A DNA stretch of 13,914 bases from LMUY01 sp964657445. GTDB taxonomy: Bacteria; Pseudomonadota; Alphaproteobacteria; Acetobacterales; Acetobacteraceae. Shown in pieces: positions 1 to 9,701 of the stretch. Each line of letters begins with the position of its first letter. Positions within the stretch are counted from its first letter, which is position 1. Where the stretch lies: the NCBI GenBank assembly GCA_964657445.1, contig CAZZVB010000118.1, forward strand, positions 1-13,914, given 5' to 3'. The notes under the pieces were generated by a model. That model worked only from the letters and a program-made list of their open reading frames with translations. It was not told the DNA's origin and searched no databases. The position numbers and the translations under genes are program-made.

Positions 1-2
1 GC

Positions 3-101
3 AAAAGCGGAGAGGCTGCTTCTCATGAAGTAGCCGTCCGAGAAGCAATAGCAGCGGCAATTAACCTCGGTATCAAAGGTGCCCGAATGAAAGGTGTTTG
101 A
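3..101 (+). CDS. C-terminal end of an unknown protein (5' end outside window)
   Basis: A reading frame open from the left edge runs 32 codons and ends with TGA at 99-101. The visible residues include the stretches EVAVREAIAAAIN and LGIKGARMKGV, an alanine-rich helical segment followed by a basic end. I do not recognise the family. The stop lies one base before the ATG of the next gene, which suggests translational coupling and argues that this is a real gene tail and not chance. The DNA is more A-rich than the rest of the window. The call rests only on the open frame and the tight junction, so it is weak. Confidence 0.4.
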   Translation, partial: KSGEAASHEVAVREAIAAAINLGIKGARMKGV

Positions 102-102
102 A

Positions 103-333
103 ATGATGAAATGGCGATCACGGCTCAAGATCACCAACGAGGAGCGCCAACAGATAACAGCGGCGCTTACAAGGCAGGCAAAGGCGACGCACACAGGCAC
201 TGAAACCGAGAAGACCGACGCGACGAAGACGCTCAACTCGTTGACGGAAGAACTTAGCTTGCGCCACGGCATGACAGCAGCGTTCAAAGCCATTGCCGAC
301 GCTAGGCACGGGCGCATCTTCTTCGAGAGCTAA
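103..333 (+). CDS. Small hypothetical protein, 76 aa
   Basis: The product begins MMKWRSRLKIT, is charged and Thr/Ala-rich, has no obvious signal peptide or membrane segment, and ends in IADARHGRIFFES before a double stop (TAA TAG at 331-336). I chose the ATG at 103 because an AAGG motif at 91-94 sits 8 bases upstream; an in-frame GTG at 94 and a second ATG at 106 are alternatives. It starts one base after the stop of the preceding partial gene, so the two are probably cotranscribed. I do not recognise a family and infer no function. Its position beside the 3' end of a tRNA gene and its atypical base composition fit accessory DNA. Confidence 0.45.
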   Translation: MMKWRSRLKITNEERQQITAALTRQAKATHTGTETEKTDATKTLNSLTEELSLRHGMTAAFKAIADARHGRIFFES

Positions 334-477
334 TAGGCGGCGGGCTACGGCTTCAGTCGTCGTTAATGCAGGGCAGATGGCAGACCCCGGTGGCCGCTGT
401 GTGTCCTGGGTATGTCCAAAAACAAGTTAGGCGGCGCCCCGCTGTCCCGGAGATGCCGTCTAGCTAATTGATAAGGT

Positions 478-553
<76 letters not shown>

Positions 554-635
554 GCCGCGGCACCCTATAAGCACCCTGCGGTGAGATGGGAAGTCCCCAT
601 CGCGTGATTCGGAGCGTGTTCGCGGCCACCTCGGG

Positions 636-660
636 CGGACGCAACACGGGGTTGCGCCCG
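636..660. other. Hairpin between tRNA-Lys and the 681-977 gene
   Basis: An inverted repeat with arms CGGACGCAAC and GTTGCGCCCG (one A-C mismatch) encloses the 5-nt loop ACGGG. It lies about 20 bases past the stop of the minus-strand gene ending at 681, so it could help terminate that transcript. Neither strand has a T-run after the stem, so it is not a classical intrinsic terminator. Confidence 0.35.
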
Positions 661-680
661 GCCCTCAGGCGGAAAGCCGG

Positions 681-977
681 CTAATGGGTCCGGCGGACGG
701 GCGCGGCCGGGCGATTGCGCAGGTACCAGGGGACGTTCTCCTGCTGCGGCGCCCCCGCGGGCTCATAGTCGGCAGCCGTTTCCTCGGCCGGGGCCGCGGT
801 CTGGCTGGCAGGCTCCTGCGGGGTCGGGCCGCGCAGCGCGAGCGGCTTCCATGTCGTCTCGTCCTTCTCCATGACCTCGACCACCCGCTTCAGCGCTTCG
901 GTGCGGCCAAGCGAGTAGGCCCGGCGGACCACGGTCTGCAGGGCGGCCATGATCTCTTCGAACTCGGGACTATCCAT
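681..977 (-). CDS. Hypothetical protein, 98 aa
   Basis: The product starts MDSPEFEEIMAALQ and has an N-terminal helical, soluble-looking half (about residues 1-45, containing VVRRAYSLGRTEALKRVVEV). A low-complexity Pro/Ala/Glu linker follows, then a basic tail around PWYLRNRP. The start at 977 is preferred over an upstream in-frame ATG at 1055 because a strong AAGGGGAG ribosome-binding site lies 7-8 bases before it. The gene lies downstream of the NDH-2 gene on the same strand with a 96-bp gap holding a small palindrome (997-1008), so it may have its own promoter. I do not recognise the family. Good codon bias and the ribosome-binding site support a real gene. Confidence 0.65.
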   Translation of the reverse strand: MDSPEFEEIMAALQTVVRRAYSLGRTEALKRVVEVMEKDETTWKPLALRGPTPQEPASQTAAPAEETAADYEPAGAPQQENVPWYLRNRPAAPVRRTH

Positions 978-996
978 CAACACTCCCCTTTTGCAT

Positions 997-1008
997 GGTC
1001 GTTCGACC
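997..1008. promoter_or_regulatory. Palindrome upstream of the 98-aa hypothetical gene
   Basis: GGTCG-TT-CGACC is a 12-bp inverted repeat with 5-bp arms, 19 bp upstream of the ATG at 977. An overlapping wider pair, CGTTCG (1000-1005) and CGAACG (1024-1029), is also present. It could be an operator or mRNA hairpin; short palindromes are common in GC-rich DNA, so support is weak. Confidence 0.25.
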
Positions 1009-1073
1009 GTCTCGACGTATGAGCGAACGGTATGGTTGCACATGTCCGGGCGCAAGAAACCCGCCCGTCACGG

Positions 1074-2417
1074 TCAATGAAGTTTCACACGCGGCTCCCA
1101 ACGCCGGGCAAATCCGCTGGCGATCGTATCGAGTGCGACTTTCCGGCTGCCATACAGGGCGTGCTGGTGCATCTTGTACAACGAGCGGTACATCAGGCGC
1201 GCGAACAGTCCCTCGATGAACATGCTTTTGCCGACCAGGCCGCCCATCAGGTTGCCCACGGTGCTGTATTGGCCGAGCGAGACGAGTGAGCCGAAGTCGC
1301 GGTAACAAAAGTCCTGCAGCGGCTTGCCGCGCAGCTTGCGGCGAATCTGCTGCGCCATGAAGGTCGCTTGCTGATGGGCGGCCTGCGCACGCGGCGGGAC
1401 AGGGGTGGTGAAGCCCTCGCGAGGGGCTGCCGCGCAGTCGCCGATCGCGAAGATATCCGGGTCGCGGGTGGTCTGCAGGGTCGGCAGCACGACCAATTGG
1501 TTGCTGCGCGTCGTCTCCAGCCCGCCGAGATCCTTCAGGAAGTCGGGCCCTTTGACGCCGGCCGACCACACGACCAGCTCGGACGCCAGGACCTCGCCCG
1601 ATTCGAGCACCACGCCGTCCGCGCGCACCTCTTTGACTTTGGCGCCGGTCCGCACCTCGACGCCGAGCGCCTTGAGCTGATCCAGTGCCTTCTCTGACAG
1701 CCGCTCCGGCAAGGCCGGCAGGATGCGCGGCGCGGCCTCGATCAGCATGATCCGCACGTCGCGCTCCGCATTGATGCGGTCCAGGCCTTGGGCCACGACC
1801 TCCCGCACCGTCCGGTGCAGCTCGGCGGCCAGTTCCGTCCCGGTCGCACCGGCGCCGATGATGGCGACGTAAAGCTGGCCGGGTCGCACATCGCCATCCT
1901 GGGAATGTGCCCGGATGCAGGCATTGACCAGCCGGCGGTTGAACCGCGCGGCCTGTTCCGGCGTCTCGAGCGGGACGGCGTATTGCGCGGCGCCCGGCGT
2001 GCCGAAGTCGTTGGTCACGCTGCCGACGGCCAGCACCAGGGTATCGTAGCGGAACGAGCGCTTGGGCGTGATCTCCCGGCCCTCATCATCGAAGGTGGCG
2101 GCGAGATGGGCGCGTTTGGCGTCCCGGTCCAGGCCGGTCAGCTCACCGAAGCGGTAGTGGAACTGGTGCCGGTGCGCCTGGGCCAGATAGTTCAGCTCAT
2201 GCGAGCCAGGATCGATGCTGCCGGCGGCGACGGCGTGCAGCAACGGCTTCCACAAATGCGTGCGTGCCCGCTCGACGAGTGCGACCGACGCCTCGCCGCG
2301 CCGGCCCATGGTCTTGCCCAGGCGGGTCACGAGCTGAAGCCCGGCTGCGCCGCCACCCACCACGACGATTTCAGGAATGGCGGTGCCACTGTCGTGCAGC
2401 CGCTGGAGCATGGTCAT
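1074..2417 (-). CDS. ndh: Type II NADH dehydrogenase (NDH-2), FAD-dependent
   Basis: This is a two-Rossmann-fold flavoprotein of 447 aa. The N-terminal FAD-binding motif GGGAAG is at about residues 21-26, the NADH-binding motif GAGATG at about 188-193, and the second FAD motif FAIGDCAAA at about 323-331. The C-terminal part, with SLGQYSTVGN and MYRSLYKMHQHALYG, is typical of NDH-2 and would form the amphipathic membrane-attachment helices. NDH-2 oxidises cytosolic NADH and reduces quinone without pumping protons. Length fits the family (about 430 in E. coli Ndh). The start is uncertain: ATG at 2417, ATG at 2411 and TTG at 2453 are all in frame and none has a clear ribosome-binding site. It follows the GT87-like gene on the same strand by about 55 bp. 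A related sulfide:quinone oxidoreductase is less likely given the C-terminal signature. Confidence 0.88.
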   Translation of the reverse strand: MTMLQRLHDSGTAIPEIVVVGGGAAGLQLVTRLGKTMGRRGEASVALVERARTHLWKPLLHAVAAGSIDPGSHELNYLAQAHRHQFHYRFGELTGLDRDAKRAHLAATFDDEGREITPKRSFRYDTLVLAVGSVTNDFGTPGAAQYAVPLETPEQAARFNRRLVNACIRAHSQDGDVRPGQLYVAIIGAGATGTELAAELHRTVREVVAQGLDRINAERDVRIMLIEAAPRILPALPERLSEKALDQLKALGVEVRTGAKVKEVRADGVVLESGEVLASELVVWSAGVKGPDFLKDLGGLETTRSNQLVVLPTLQTTRDPDIFAIGDCAAAPREGFTTPVPPRAQAAHQQATFMAQQIRRKLRGKPLQDFCYRDFGSLVSLGQYSTVGNLMGGLVGKSMFIEGLFARLMYRSLYKMHQHALYGSRKVALDTIASGFARRWEPRVKLH

Positions 2418-2472
2418 GGCCGCACCATGGACCGGTTCGGCAGCCCAACTCAATCCGCGATTGCGTGACGCT

Positions 2473-3720
2473 TCAGGCTGGAACGATAAGTTTGAACGCG
2501 ACGCGTGGCGCCATCGGGGTTTGCTGCCCGGCCGACTTGCACACAGGCGCCAGCCGGCGCCAGGCGCAGAACGCCACCCCCGCGATGGTCAGGCAGCCGA
2601 TGGGCGGTGTGCCGTTCAGGCTGGACCAGAACGCACATCCGGGCCACAGCCAGGCGGCCGCGAGCAGCAAGGCCTCCATCGGCAGGAAGCGCGTCTCAGC
2701 CGCCATCCCCGCCAGCATGGCAATGCCGACGGCGGTGCCGATCGTGTCGTAGGAAAATCCGTAGGGCGTCGCCAGCAGCGCGAGCGCGGCTGTCAGGGCT
2801 GTGCGGGCCGCCGGGTTGGCGCCGGGGCGGCGCCAGGCCCGCCAGGCGGTGACGGCGCAGGCAGCCGAGACGCCCGCTTGCAGGGCATAGGCCAGGGCGA
2901 CCGGCGCGCCGAACCAGCGGAACAGGATGAACGGCGTCGCCATCATCGACTGGAAGCTCTCGCCGAACGGCTTTTCGAGGTGGGCCGTCATGAAGGCCCG
3001 CACGTCGGTCAGATACCAGAGCCAGCTATCGGCGCCGAACGCCGCGATGCTGACGCAGACCACCAGGCTGCCGGTGGCCGCGGCAGCCAGTATCGCCTTC
3101 CAATTGCCCGAAGCGGCCATGCAGACGGGGATCAGCAGCCCAAGCTGCGGCTTGGAGGACAGCAAGCCGAACATGATGCCGGCGATCACCGGGCGGCGTC
3201 CGGCCAGCAGCAGGCCGCCCTCCAGCAGCGAAGCAGTGACCGCGCCATTCTGGCCGACCAGGGCATTCTCCAGCACGGCCGGGCTCAGCAGGATCGCCAG
3301 ACAGGTCGTCCACGGCAAGCCGCAGCGGCGCAGCACGGCGGTGAGGAGCGACAACGTGGCCGTGATCCAGGCGATGAAGCCGGGGATCAGCGGCAGCAGG
3401 ACGAACGGCGCGGTCAGGATCAGCGTGGTCGGCGGATAGCTCCAGGTCCGCTCGGGAAGCCCGGCGCCGAACAGCGATCGTAGCCAGGCCTGGTAGAGCG
3501 CGGGATGGAACAGGGTCGCCATGTCGCCGGCGGACACGAGGTGAGCGGCCGCCCAAATGTTGAGGTAGTCCCGCACGCAGATCGCACCCCAGGGCGCCGG
3601 CTGGGGCAGGAAGGGAAGAACGGCCCAAGTGACGATCCCCGTCGCCAACCCGGGTACGACACAAAGCGCGACGTAGAGGATGATGGCGCGGCGAGGATAG
3701 GCTTTTTGGACAAACCTCAT
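2473..3720 (-). CDS. GT87-family (DUF2029) polytopic glycosyltransferase
   Basis: The 415-aa protein is strongly hydrophobic, with roughly nine or ten likely membrane segments, the first at about residues 12-38. Two GT87 signatures are visible. One is an acidic residue after the first segment in VRDYLNIWAAAHLVSAGD, with D51 the likely catalytic aspartate, followed by a LFHPALY box. The other is WSYPPTTLILTAPFVLLP at about 93-110. The family uses polyprenyl-phosphate mannose or related lipid-linked sugars as donors on the outer face of the membrane (PimE in mycobacteria is an example); the acceptor here cannot be told. The start at 3720 has no clear ribosome-binding site. It is the first gene of a minus-strand run with the NDH-2 gene; I see no functional link between them. 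The alternative is a generic GT-C protein. Confidence 0.78.
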   Translation of the reverse strand: MRFVQKAYPRRAIILYVALCVVPGLATGIVTWAVLPFLPQPAPWGAICVRDYLNIWAAAHLVSAGDMATLFHPALYQAWLRSLFGAGLPERTWSYPPTTLILTAPFVLLPLIPGFIAWITATLSLLTAVLRRCGLPWTTCLAILLSPAVLENALVGQNGAVTASLLEGGLLLAGRRPVIAGIMFGLLSSKPQLGLLIPVCMAASGNWKAILAAAATGSLVVCVSIAAFGADSWLWYLTDVRAFMTAHLEKPFGESFQSMMATPFILFRWFGAPVALAYALQAGVSAACAVTAWRAWRRPGANPAARTALTAALALLATPYGFSYDTIGTAVGIAMLAGMAAETRFLPMEALLLAAAWLWPGCAFWSSLNGTPPIGCLTIAGVAFCAWRRLAPVCKSAGQQTPMAPRVAFKLIVPA

Positions 3721-3799
3721 CGGCGAGTAGTGCGACCGGCAGCCTCAAATTCTCATTAGTTGGATCGCGCGCCAACGAGCAGGACGACGATCACCGAAC

Positions 3800-3822
3800 C
3801 CCTCTCCCGCGGAGGGAGAGGG
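3800..3822. repeat. REP-like palindrome or terminator hairpin after secA
   Basis: CCCTCTCCC and GGGAGAGGG form perfect 9-bp arms around the 5-nt loop GCGGA. The element lies 6 bp past the secA stop, in the gap between secA and the GT87-like gene. Similar CCTCTCCCGC...GGGAGAGG palindromes are dispersed between genes in many GC-rich proteobacterial genomes. On the minus (secA) strand no T-run follows, so termination would be atypical; REP-like identity is an inference from the sequence type, since only one copy is in this window. Confidence 0.6.
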
Positions 3823-3828
3823 ATTTCG

Positions 3829-6546
<2,718 letters not shown>

Positions 6547-6576
6547 AGTGGTTCCGGTGCTTGACAGAGCTTGCGT

Positions 6577-6605
6577 GAGATAGGAGGCAGGCCCGCTTGG
6601 GTCAA
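6577..6605 (-). promoter_or_regulatory. Predicted sigma70-type promoter of secA
   Basis: On the minus strand, TTGACC (6600-6605) is followed by exactly 17 bp and TATCTC (6577-6582). Transcription would begin near 6570, giving a leader of about 24 nt before the secA ATG at 6546. The -35 matches the consensus at five of six positions; the -10 is weaker. Confidence 0.6.
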
Positions 6606-6648
6606 CGCGCCGCCCCCGGTGAGCGCCTATGCGGGCCATTGCCCTAGC

Positions 6649-6715
6649 CGGTCATAACGGCGGATTAATGGCCCCGGAACTTGGCGAATGGCGCCGGCTC
6701 GGTCATAAGCGGCGC
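6649..6715. repeat. Two CGGTCATAA direct repeats between secA and the parvulin gene
   Basis: CGGTCATAA occurs at 6649-6657 and again at 6700-6708, 51 bp apart and in the same orientation. Each is followed by CGGCG, after zero and one extra base respectively. The second copy overlaps the predicted -10 of the parvulin promoter; the first does not fit a promoter. They may be regulator sites. The binding protein is unknown. Confidence 0.4.
6681..6709 (+). promoter_or_regulatory. Predicted sigma70-type promoter of the parvulin-argJ operon
   Basis: TTGGCG (6681-6686), a 17-bp spacer and CATAAG (6704-6709) give a plausible plus-strand promoter, with a start near 6716 and a leader of about 25 nt before the ATG at 6741. 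The -10 overlaps one copy of the CGGTCATAA direct repeat found in this intergenic region, so a regulator binding the repeat could control it. Confidence 0.4.
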
Positions 6716-6740
6716 AAATCCACGCCCGAGGTTTCGCCCT

Positions 6741-7766
6741 ATGCGCCTGTCGCTCGCCGTTGCGGCCGCCCTGCTCTGCGTTCCTGCCGTGCCCCTGGCG
6801 GTCTCGGCGCAGACCAAGACCCCCCCAGTCTCCGCCGCGAAGCCCGTGGCGCCTGCGCCGGCAGCGCCCGCAGCGCCCGCAGCACCGGCGCCCGCCGCCA
6901 CGGCCGCCACCCCGGCAGCTCCGGCCGATCCGGTGGTTGCGAAGGTCAACGGCCGTGAGCTGCACCTGAGCGACGTGTCCGAAGCGGCGCAGACCCTGCC
7001 GGACGAGGTCCGTTCGATGCCGCCGCAGGTGCTGTATCCGATGCTGTTGGACCAGATGGTGGACCGCGAGGCACTGGTGATCCAGGCGCAGAGGGAAGGC
7101 CTGGACAAGAACCCGCAGGTGCAGCGCGCCATCGCCCGCGCCGCGGACACGGTGCTGCAGAACGCGATCCTGAGCCGCGATATCGGGCCGAACGTCACCG
7201 ACGCGGCCCTGCACGCGAAATACGATGCCGAGATCGCCAACAAGCCCGGCGAGGACGAGGTCCACGCCCGCCATATCCTGGTCGAGAACGAGGACGAGGC
7301 GAAGAAGGTCATCGATCAACTGAACAAGGGCGCCGATTTCGCAACCCTTGCCAAGCAGGACAGCAAAGACCCGGCGGCGCAGAACGGCGGCGATCTGGGG
7401 TTTTTCAAAAAAGGCGACATGGTGCCGGAGTTCTCCGCCGCCGCGTTCGCGCTGAAGCCCGGCGAGTTTACCCAGATACCGATCAAGACGCAGTTCGGCT
7501 GGCACGTGATCAAGGTCGAGGAGCACCGGGTGGCGCCGCCGCCCAGCTTCGACCAGGCGCGTGACGAGTTGCGCCAGCAGATCATCCAGGCCGGGGTGCG
7601 GCAGGAACTGGACAAGGCCCGTGCCGGCTTGACGATCCAGAAGTTCAACATGGACGGGACGCCGATGACGCCGTCGGCGGTCAGCGCGGGCGGCCCGAAC
7701 CCGACCTCGACCCCGACCACGGACTTGCCGCCCACGCCGGGCGCCACGCCCCCCGTTCCCAAGTAA
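6741..7766 (+). CDS. Secreted parvulin-type peptidyl-prolyl cis-trans isomerase
   Basis: The 341-aa product has a Sec signal peptide (MRLSLAVAAALLC..., likely cleaved after VSA near residue 23). A low-complexity Ala/Pro linker runs to about residue 63. A SurA/PrsA-like helical N-domain follows (about 64-170, with VAKVNGRELHLSDV), then one parvulin domain (about 173-262). Signature residues there are VHARHILV, GGDLGFFKKGDMVPEF and TQFGWHVIKVEE. A Pro/Thr-rich tail closes the protein. Such proteins assist folding of exported and outer-membrane proteins in the periplasm. The start at 6741 is chosen because it opens the signal peptide and has GAGG at 6728-6731; an in-frame ATG at 6681 would overlap the predicted promoter. 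It is divergent from secA and 10 bp upstream of argJ. Confidence 0.93.
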   Translation: MRLSLAVAAALLCVPAVPLAVSAQTKTPPVSAAKPVAPAPAAPAAPAAPAPAATAATPAAPADPVVAKVNGRELHLSDVSEAAQTLPDEVRSMPPQVLYPMLLDQMVDREALVIQAQREGLDKNPQVQRAIARAADTVLQNAILSRDIGPNVTDAALHAKYDAEIANKPGEDEVHARHILVENEDEAKKVIDQLNKGADFATLAKQDSKDPAAQNGGDLGFFKKGDMVPEFSAAAFALKPGEFTQIPIKTQFGWHVIKVEEHRVAPPPSFDQARDELRQQIIQAGVRQELDKARAGLTIQKFNMDGTPMTPSAVSAGGPNPTSTPTTDLPPTPGATPPVPK

Positions 7767-7776
7767 GAGGCTACCC

Positions 7777-8982
7777 ATGACCCCTTCGCCCCTTGCCGTC
7801 GCGCTGCCGCATCTGCCGCCGCTGGCCGGGGTGCGATTGGGGGCGGCCGCGGCGGGCATCCGCTATAAGGGGCGGACCGACCTGGTGATGATTGAGGTTG
7901 CAGACGGCACCACCGTGGCCGGGGTGTTCACCCGCAACAAATGCCCGGGCGCCCCGATCGACTGGTGCCGGGAGGCGCTGAAGGGCGGCCGGGCTCGCGG
8001 GATCGTGGTGAATGCCGGCAATGCCAACGTGTTCACCGGCGCGCGCGGCCGCGAAACGGTCCAAGCGACTGCCGATGCGGCTGCGGCACTTCTAGGCTGC
8101 CCGCCGAGCGAAATCTTCCTCGCCAGCACCGGGGTGATCGGGGAGGTGCTGCCGCACGAACGCATCACCAGCGCCTTGCCCGGTTTGCACCCGGCGTTGC
8201 AGCCCGATGCGTGGGAAGCGGCGGCGCGCGGGATCATGACGACCGACACCTTCCCCAAGGCGTCCACCCGCACCGCCACGATCGGCGGCACGGGGGTGCG
8301 GATCACCGGCATCGCCAAGGGCAGCGGCATGATCGCGCCCGACATGGCGACCATGCTGTGCTTCGTGTTCACCGACGCCGCGGTGCCTGCCGAGGCGCTG
8401 CAGGCGATGTTGTCGGCCGGCACGCAGGCGAGCTTCAACTGCACGACGGTGGATAGCGACACCTCCACCAGCGACACGGTGCTGCTGTTCGCCACGGGTG
8501 CGGCTGGTAATCCGGACGGCGATCTGGGCGGGTTTGCCGAAGCGCTGGACGCGGTGCTGCTGGACCTGGCGCTGCAAGTGGTGCGCGACGGCGAGGGCGC
8601 CCAGAAATTCATCCGCATCGATGTGGCGGGCGCGGTGGATGACGGCTCGGCCAAGCGGGTCGCGATGGCGGTGGCGAACTCGCCCCTGGTGAAGACCGCT
8701 ATCGCTGGCGAGGACGCCAACTGGGGCCGCATCGTCATGGCTGTCGGCAAGGCGGGCGAGCCTGCGGACCGCGACAAGCTCTCCGTCGGCGTCGGCGGCA
8801 CCTGGATGGCCCGGGACGGCACCGTGGTGCCCGGCTACGACGAGGGCCCGGTGGTGAGGCACATGAAGGGGCGGGAGATCGAGATCGCGGTCGATCTCGG
8901 GCTGGGCGGCGGCCGCGCGACGGCTTGGACGTGCGATCTGACGCACGGGTATATCGACATCAACGGGTCGTACCGAAGCTGA
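7777..8982 (+). CDS. argJ: Bifunctional ornithine acetyltransferase / N-acetylglutamate synthase ArgJ
   Basis: ArgJ moves the acetyl group from N-acetylornithine to glutamate in the cyclic arginine pathway, and the bifunctional form can also use acetyl-CoA. The 401-aa product matches the family in length. It has VVNAGNANVFTG (about 78-89) and the oxyanion-hole region LASTGVIGE (about 115-123). The self-cleavage site is KGSGMIAPDMATML, where T192 would be the new N-terminal nucleophile after cleavage from A191. Further on are GEDANWGRI and a C-terminal YIDINGSYRS. An AGAGG ribosome-binding site lies 7 bases before the ATG, and the 10-bp gap to the parvulin gene argues for an operon. A strict ornithine acetyltransferase without synthase activity cannot be excluded by reading. 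Confidence 0.97.
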   Translation: MTPSPLAVALPHLPPLAGVRLGAAAAGIRYKGRTDLVMIEVADGTTVAGVFTRNKCPGAPIDWCREALKGGRARGIVVNAGNANVFTGARGRETVQATADAAAALLGCPPSEIFLASTGVIGEVLPHERITSALPGLHPALQPDAWEAAARGIMTTDTFPKASTRTATIGGTGVRITGIAKGSGMIAPDMATMLCFVFTDAAVPAEALQAMLSAGTQASFNCTTVDSDTSTSDTVLLFATGAAGNPDGDLGGFAEALDAVLLDLALQVVRDGEGAQKFIRIDVAGAVDDGSAKRVAMAVANSPLVKTAIAGEDANWGRIVMAVGKAGEPADRDKLSVGVGGTWMARDGTVVPGYDEGPVVRHMKGREIEIAVDLGLGGGRATAWTCDLTHGYIDINGSYRS

Positions 8983-8987
8983 GGTCT

Positions 8988-9019
8988 ATTGTGGACATTG
9001 TGGTCACCGCGCGTCCACA
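8988..9019. promoter_or_regulatory. Operator-like repeats upstream of the toxin-antitoxin pair
   Basis: In the 65-bp gap between argJ and the antitoxin, ATTGTGG occurs twice in tandem (8988-8994 and 8997-9003). A 7-bp inverted pair, TGTGGAC (8990-8996) and GTCCACA (9013-9019), is about two helical turns apart centre to centre. Phd/VapB antitoxins commonly autoregulate by binding such sites. No convincing -35/-10 pair was found here. Confidence 0.45.
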
Positions 9020-9047
9020 CTTGGGCACGAACAAGGGCATCAGGCAG

Positions 9048-9305
9048 ATGGAACTATCGATCCGTGATGCGAAGGCTCGCTTCGCCGAGGCCGCCGCTGC
9101 CGCTGCCGGAGGCGAGCGCGTCATTATCACGAAGCATGGCCGCCCCTTCGTCGAACTCGTTCCAGCGCAGTCATCATCAGGCATGGACTTCGCCAAAGCA
9201 GCCGTAGTCCGCGAGCAGCTTGGGCTTGCGGACATCGCACTCAGCCTGGAGCCAGACTTCGACGACACGGCCTTCAGCCGACGAGTTCTCGGCTTGCCGG
9301 ATTGA
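9048..9305 (+). CDS. Type II antitoxin, Phd/YefM (VapB-like) family
   Basis: The 85-aa product begins MELSIRDAKARFAEAAAAAAGGERVI, the usual Phd/YefM opening in which a strand and helix form the DNA-binding dimer. ITKHGRPFVELVP follows (about 27-39). The C-terminal half (about 45-85) is the flexible region expected to bind and neutralise the toxin. I chose the ATG at 9048 because it starts the conserved fold and has AAGGG at 9033-9037; the frame extends further upstream but would overlap argJ. Its stop codon overlaps the TTG start of the PIN toxin, so the two are translationally coupled. Repeats just upstream suggest autoregulation. Confidence 0.88.
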   Translation: MELSIRDAKARFAEAAAAAAGGERVIITKHGRPFVELVPAQSSSGMDFAKAAVVREQLGLADIALSLEPDFDDTAFSRRVLGLPD

Positions 9306-9697
9306 GGCTTCTGCTCGACACCCACATCGTCGTCTGGACGGTTCTCGCCCCGGATACTCTCTCTGGCCGCGAGCGGGCGTTGATGGAAGCAGCCAGCAAT
9401 CAGATTGTATTATCCGCCGTCACGGTTTGGGAGCTTCGGCTCAAGTGGGACAGCCTGCATGTTTCAGGCGGTCGGAAAGGCCCTATCGGTCCGGATGGCG
9501 TCGTTGCATTCGCTTCTGCCATGGATTGGCTGTTCCTCCCGCTCACCGTCCAGCACGCCGCCGCCTCACTTCGGCCGCCGATCGGCCACAAGGACCCTTT
9601 TGACGAGCTGCTGCTCGTGCAGGCGCAAGAGGAAGGTATGCGGCTCCTGACCCGCGACTCCAAGCTATCTGGCCACCCCCTCGCACTCAACGGCTGA
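9302..9697 (+). CDS. Type II toxin, PIN-domain ribonuclease (VapC-like)
   Basis: A single PIN domain of 131 aa. The acidic metal-binding residues are visible: D6 in LLLDTHIVVW, E44 in SAVTVWELRLK, D98 and D101 in HKDPFDELLLVQAQ, and D119 in LLTRDSKL. VapC proteins are Mg-dependent endoribonucleases, often cutting tRNA or rRNA; the target here is unknown. The start is TTG at 9302, overlapping the antitoxin TGA as TTGA. No in-frame ATG lies before the catalytic D6, so the TTG is strongly favoured. All catalytic residues are present, so the toxin looks intact. Codons such as TTA and ATT appear more than in flanking genes, which fits acquisition by transfer. Confidence 0.9.
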   Translation: MRLLLDTHIVVWTVLAPDTLSGRERALMEAASNQIVLSAVTVWELRLKWDSLHVSGGRKGPIGPDGVVAFASAMDWLFLPLTVQHAAASLRPPIGHKDPFDELLLVQAQEEGMRLLTRDSKLSGHPLALNG

Positions 9698-9701
9698 TCG
9701 C

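Noticed and set aside
2377..3483. Long plus-strand frame opposite the GT87-like gene
   Set aside because: Low-complexity Gln/Arg/Gly translation; the opposite strand gives a coherent polytopic membrane protein with family motifs.
6627..7859. Long minus-strand frame opposite the parvulin gene (410 codons)
   Set aside because: Arg/Gly-rich translation with no domain, antisense to a clear signal-peptide parvulin and crossing into argJ.
8925..9047. Longer antitoxin reading from 8925
   Set aside because: The extension overlaps argJ and the operator-like repeats; homologous antitoxins start at the ATG at 9048, which has a ribosome-binding site.
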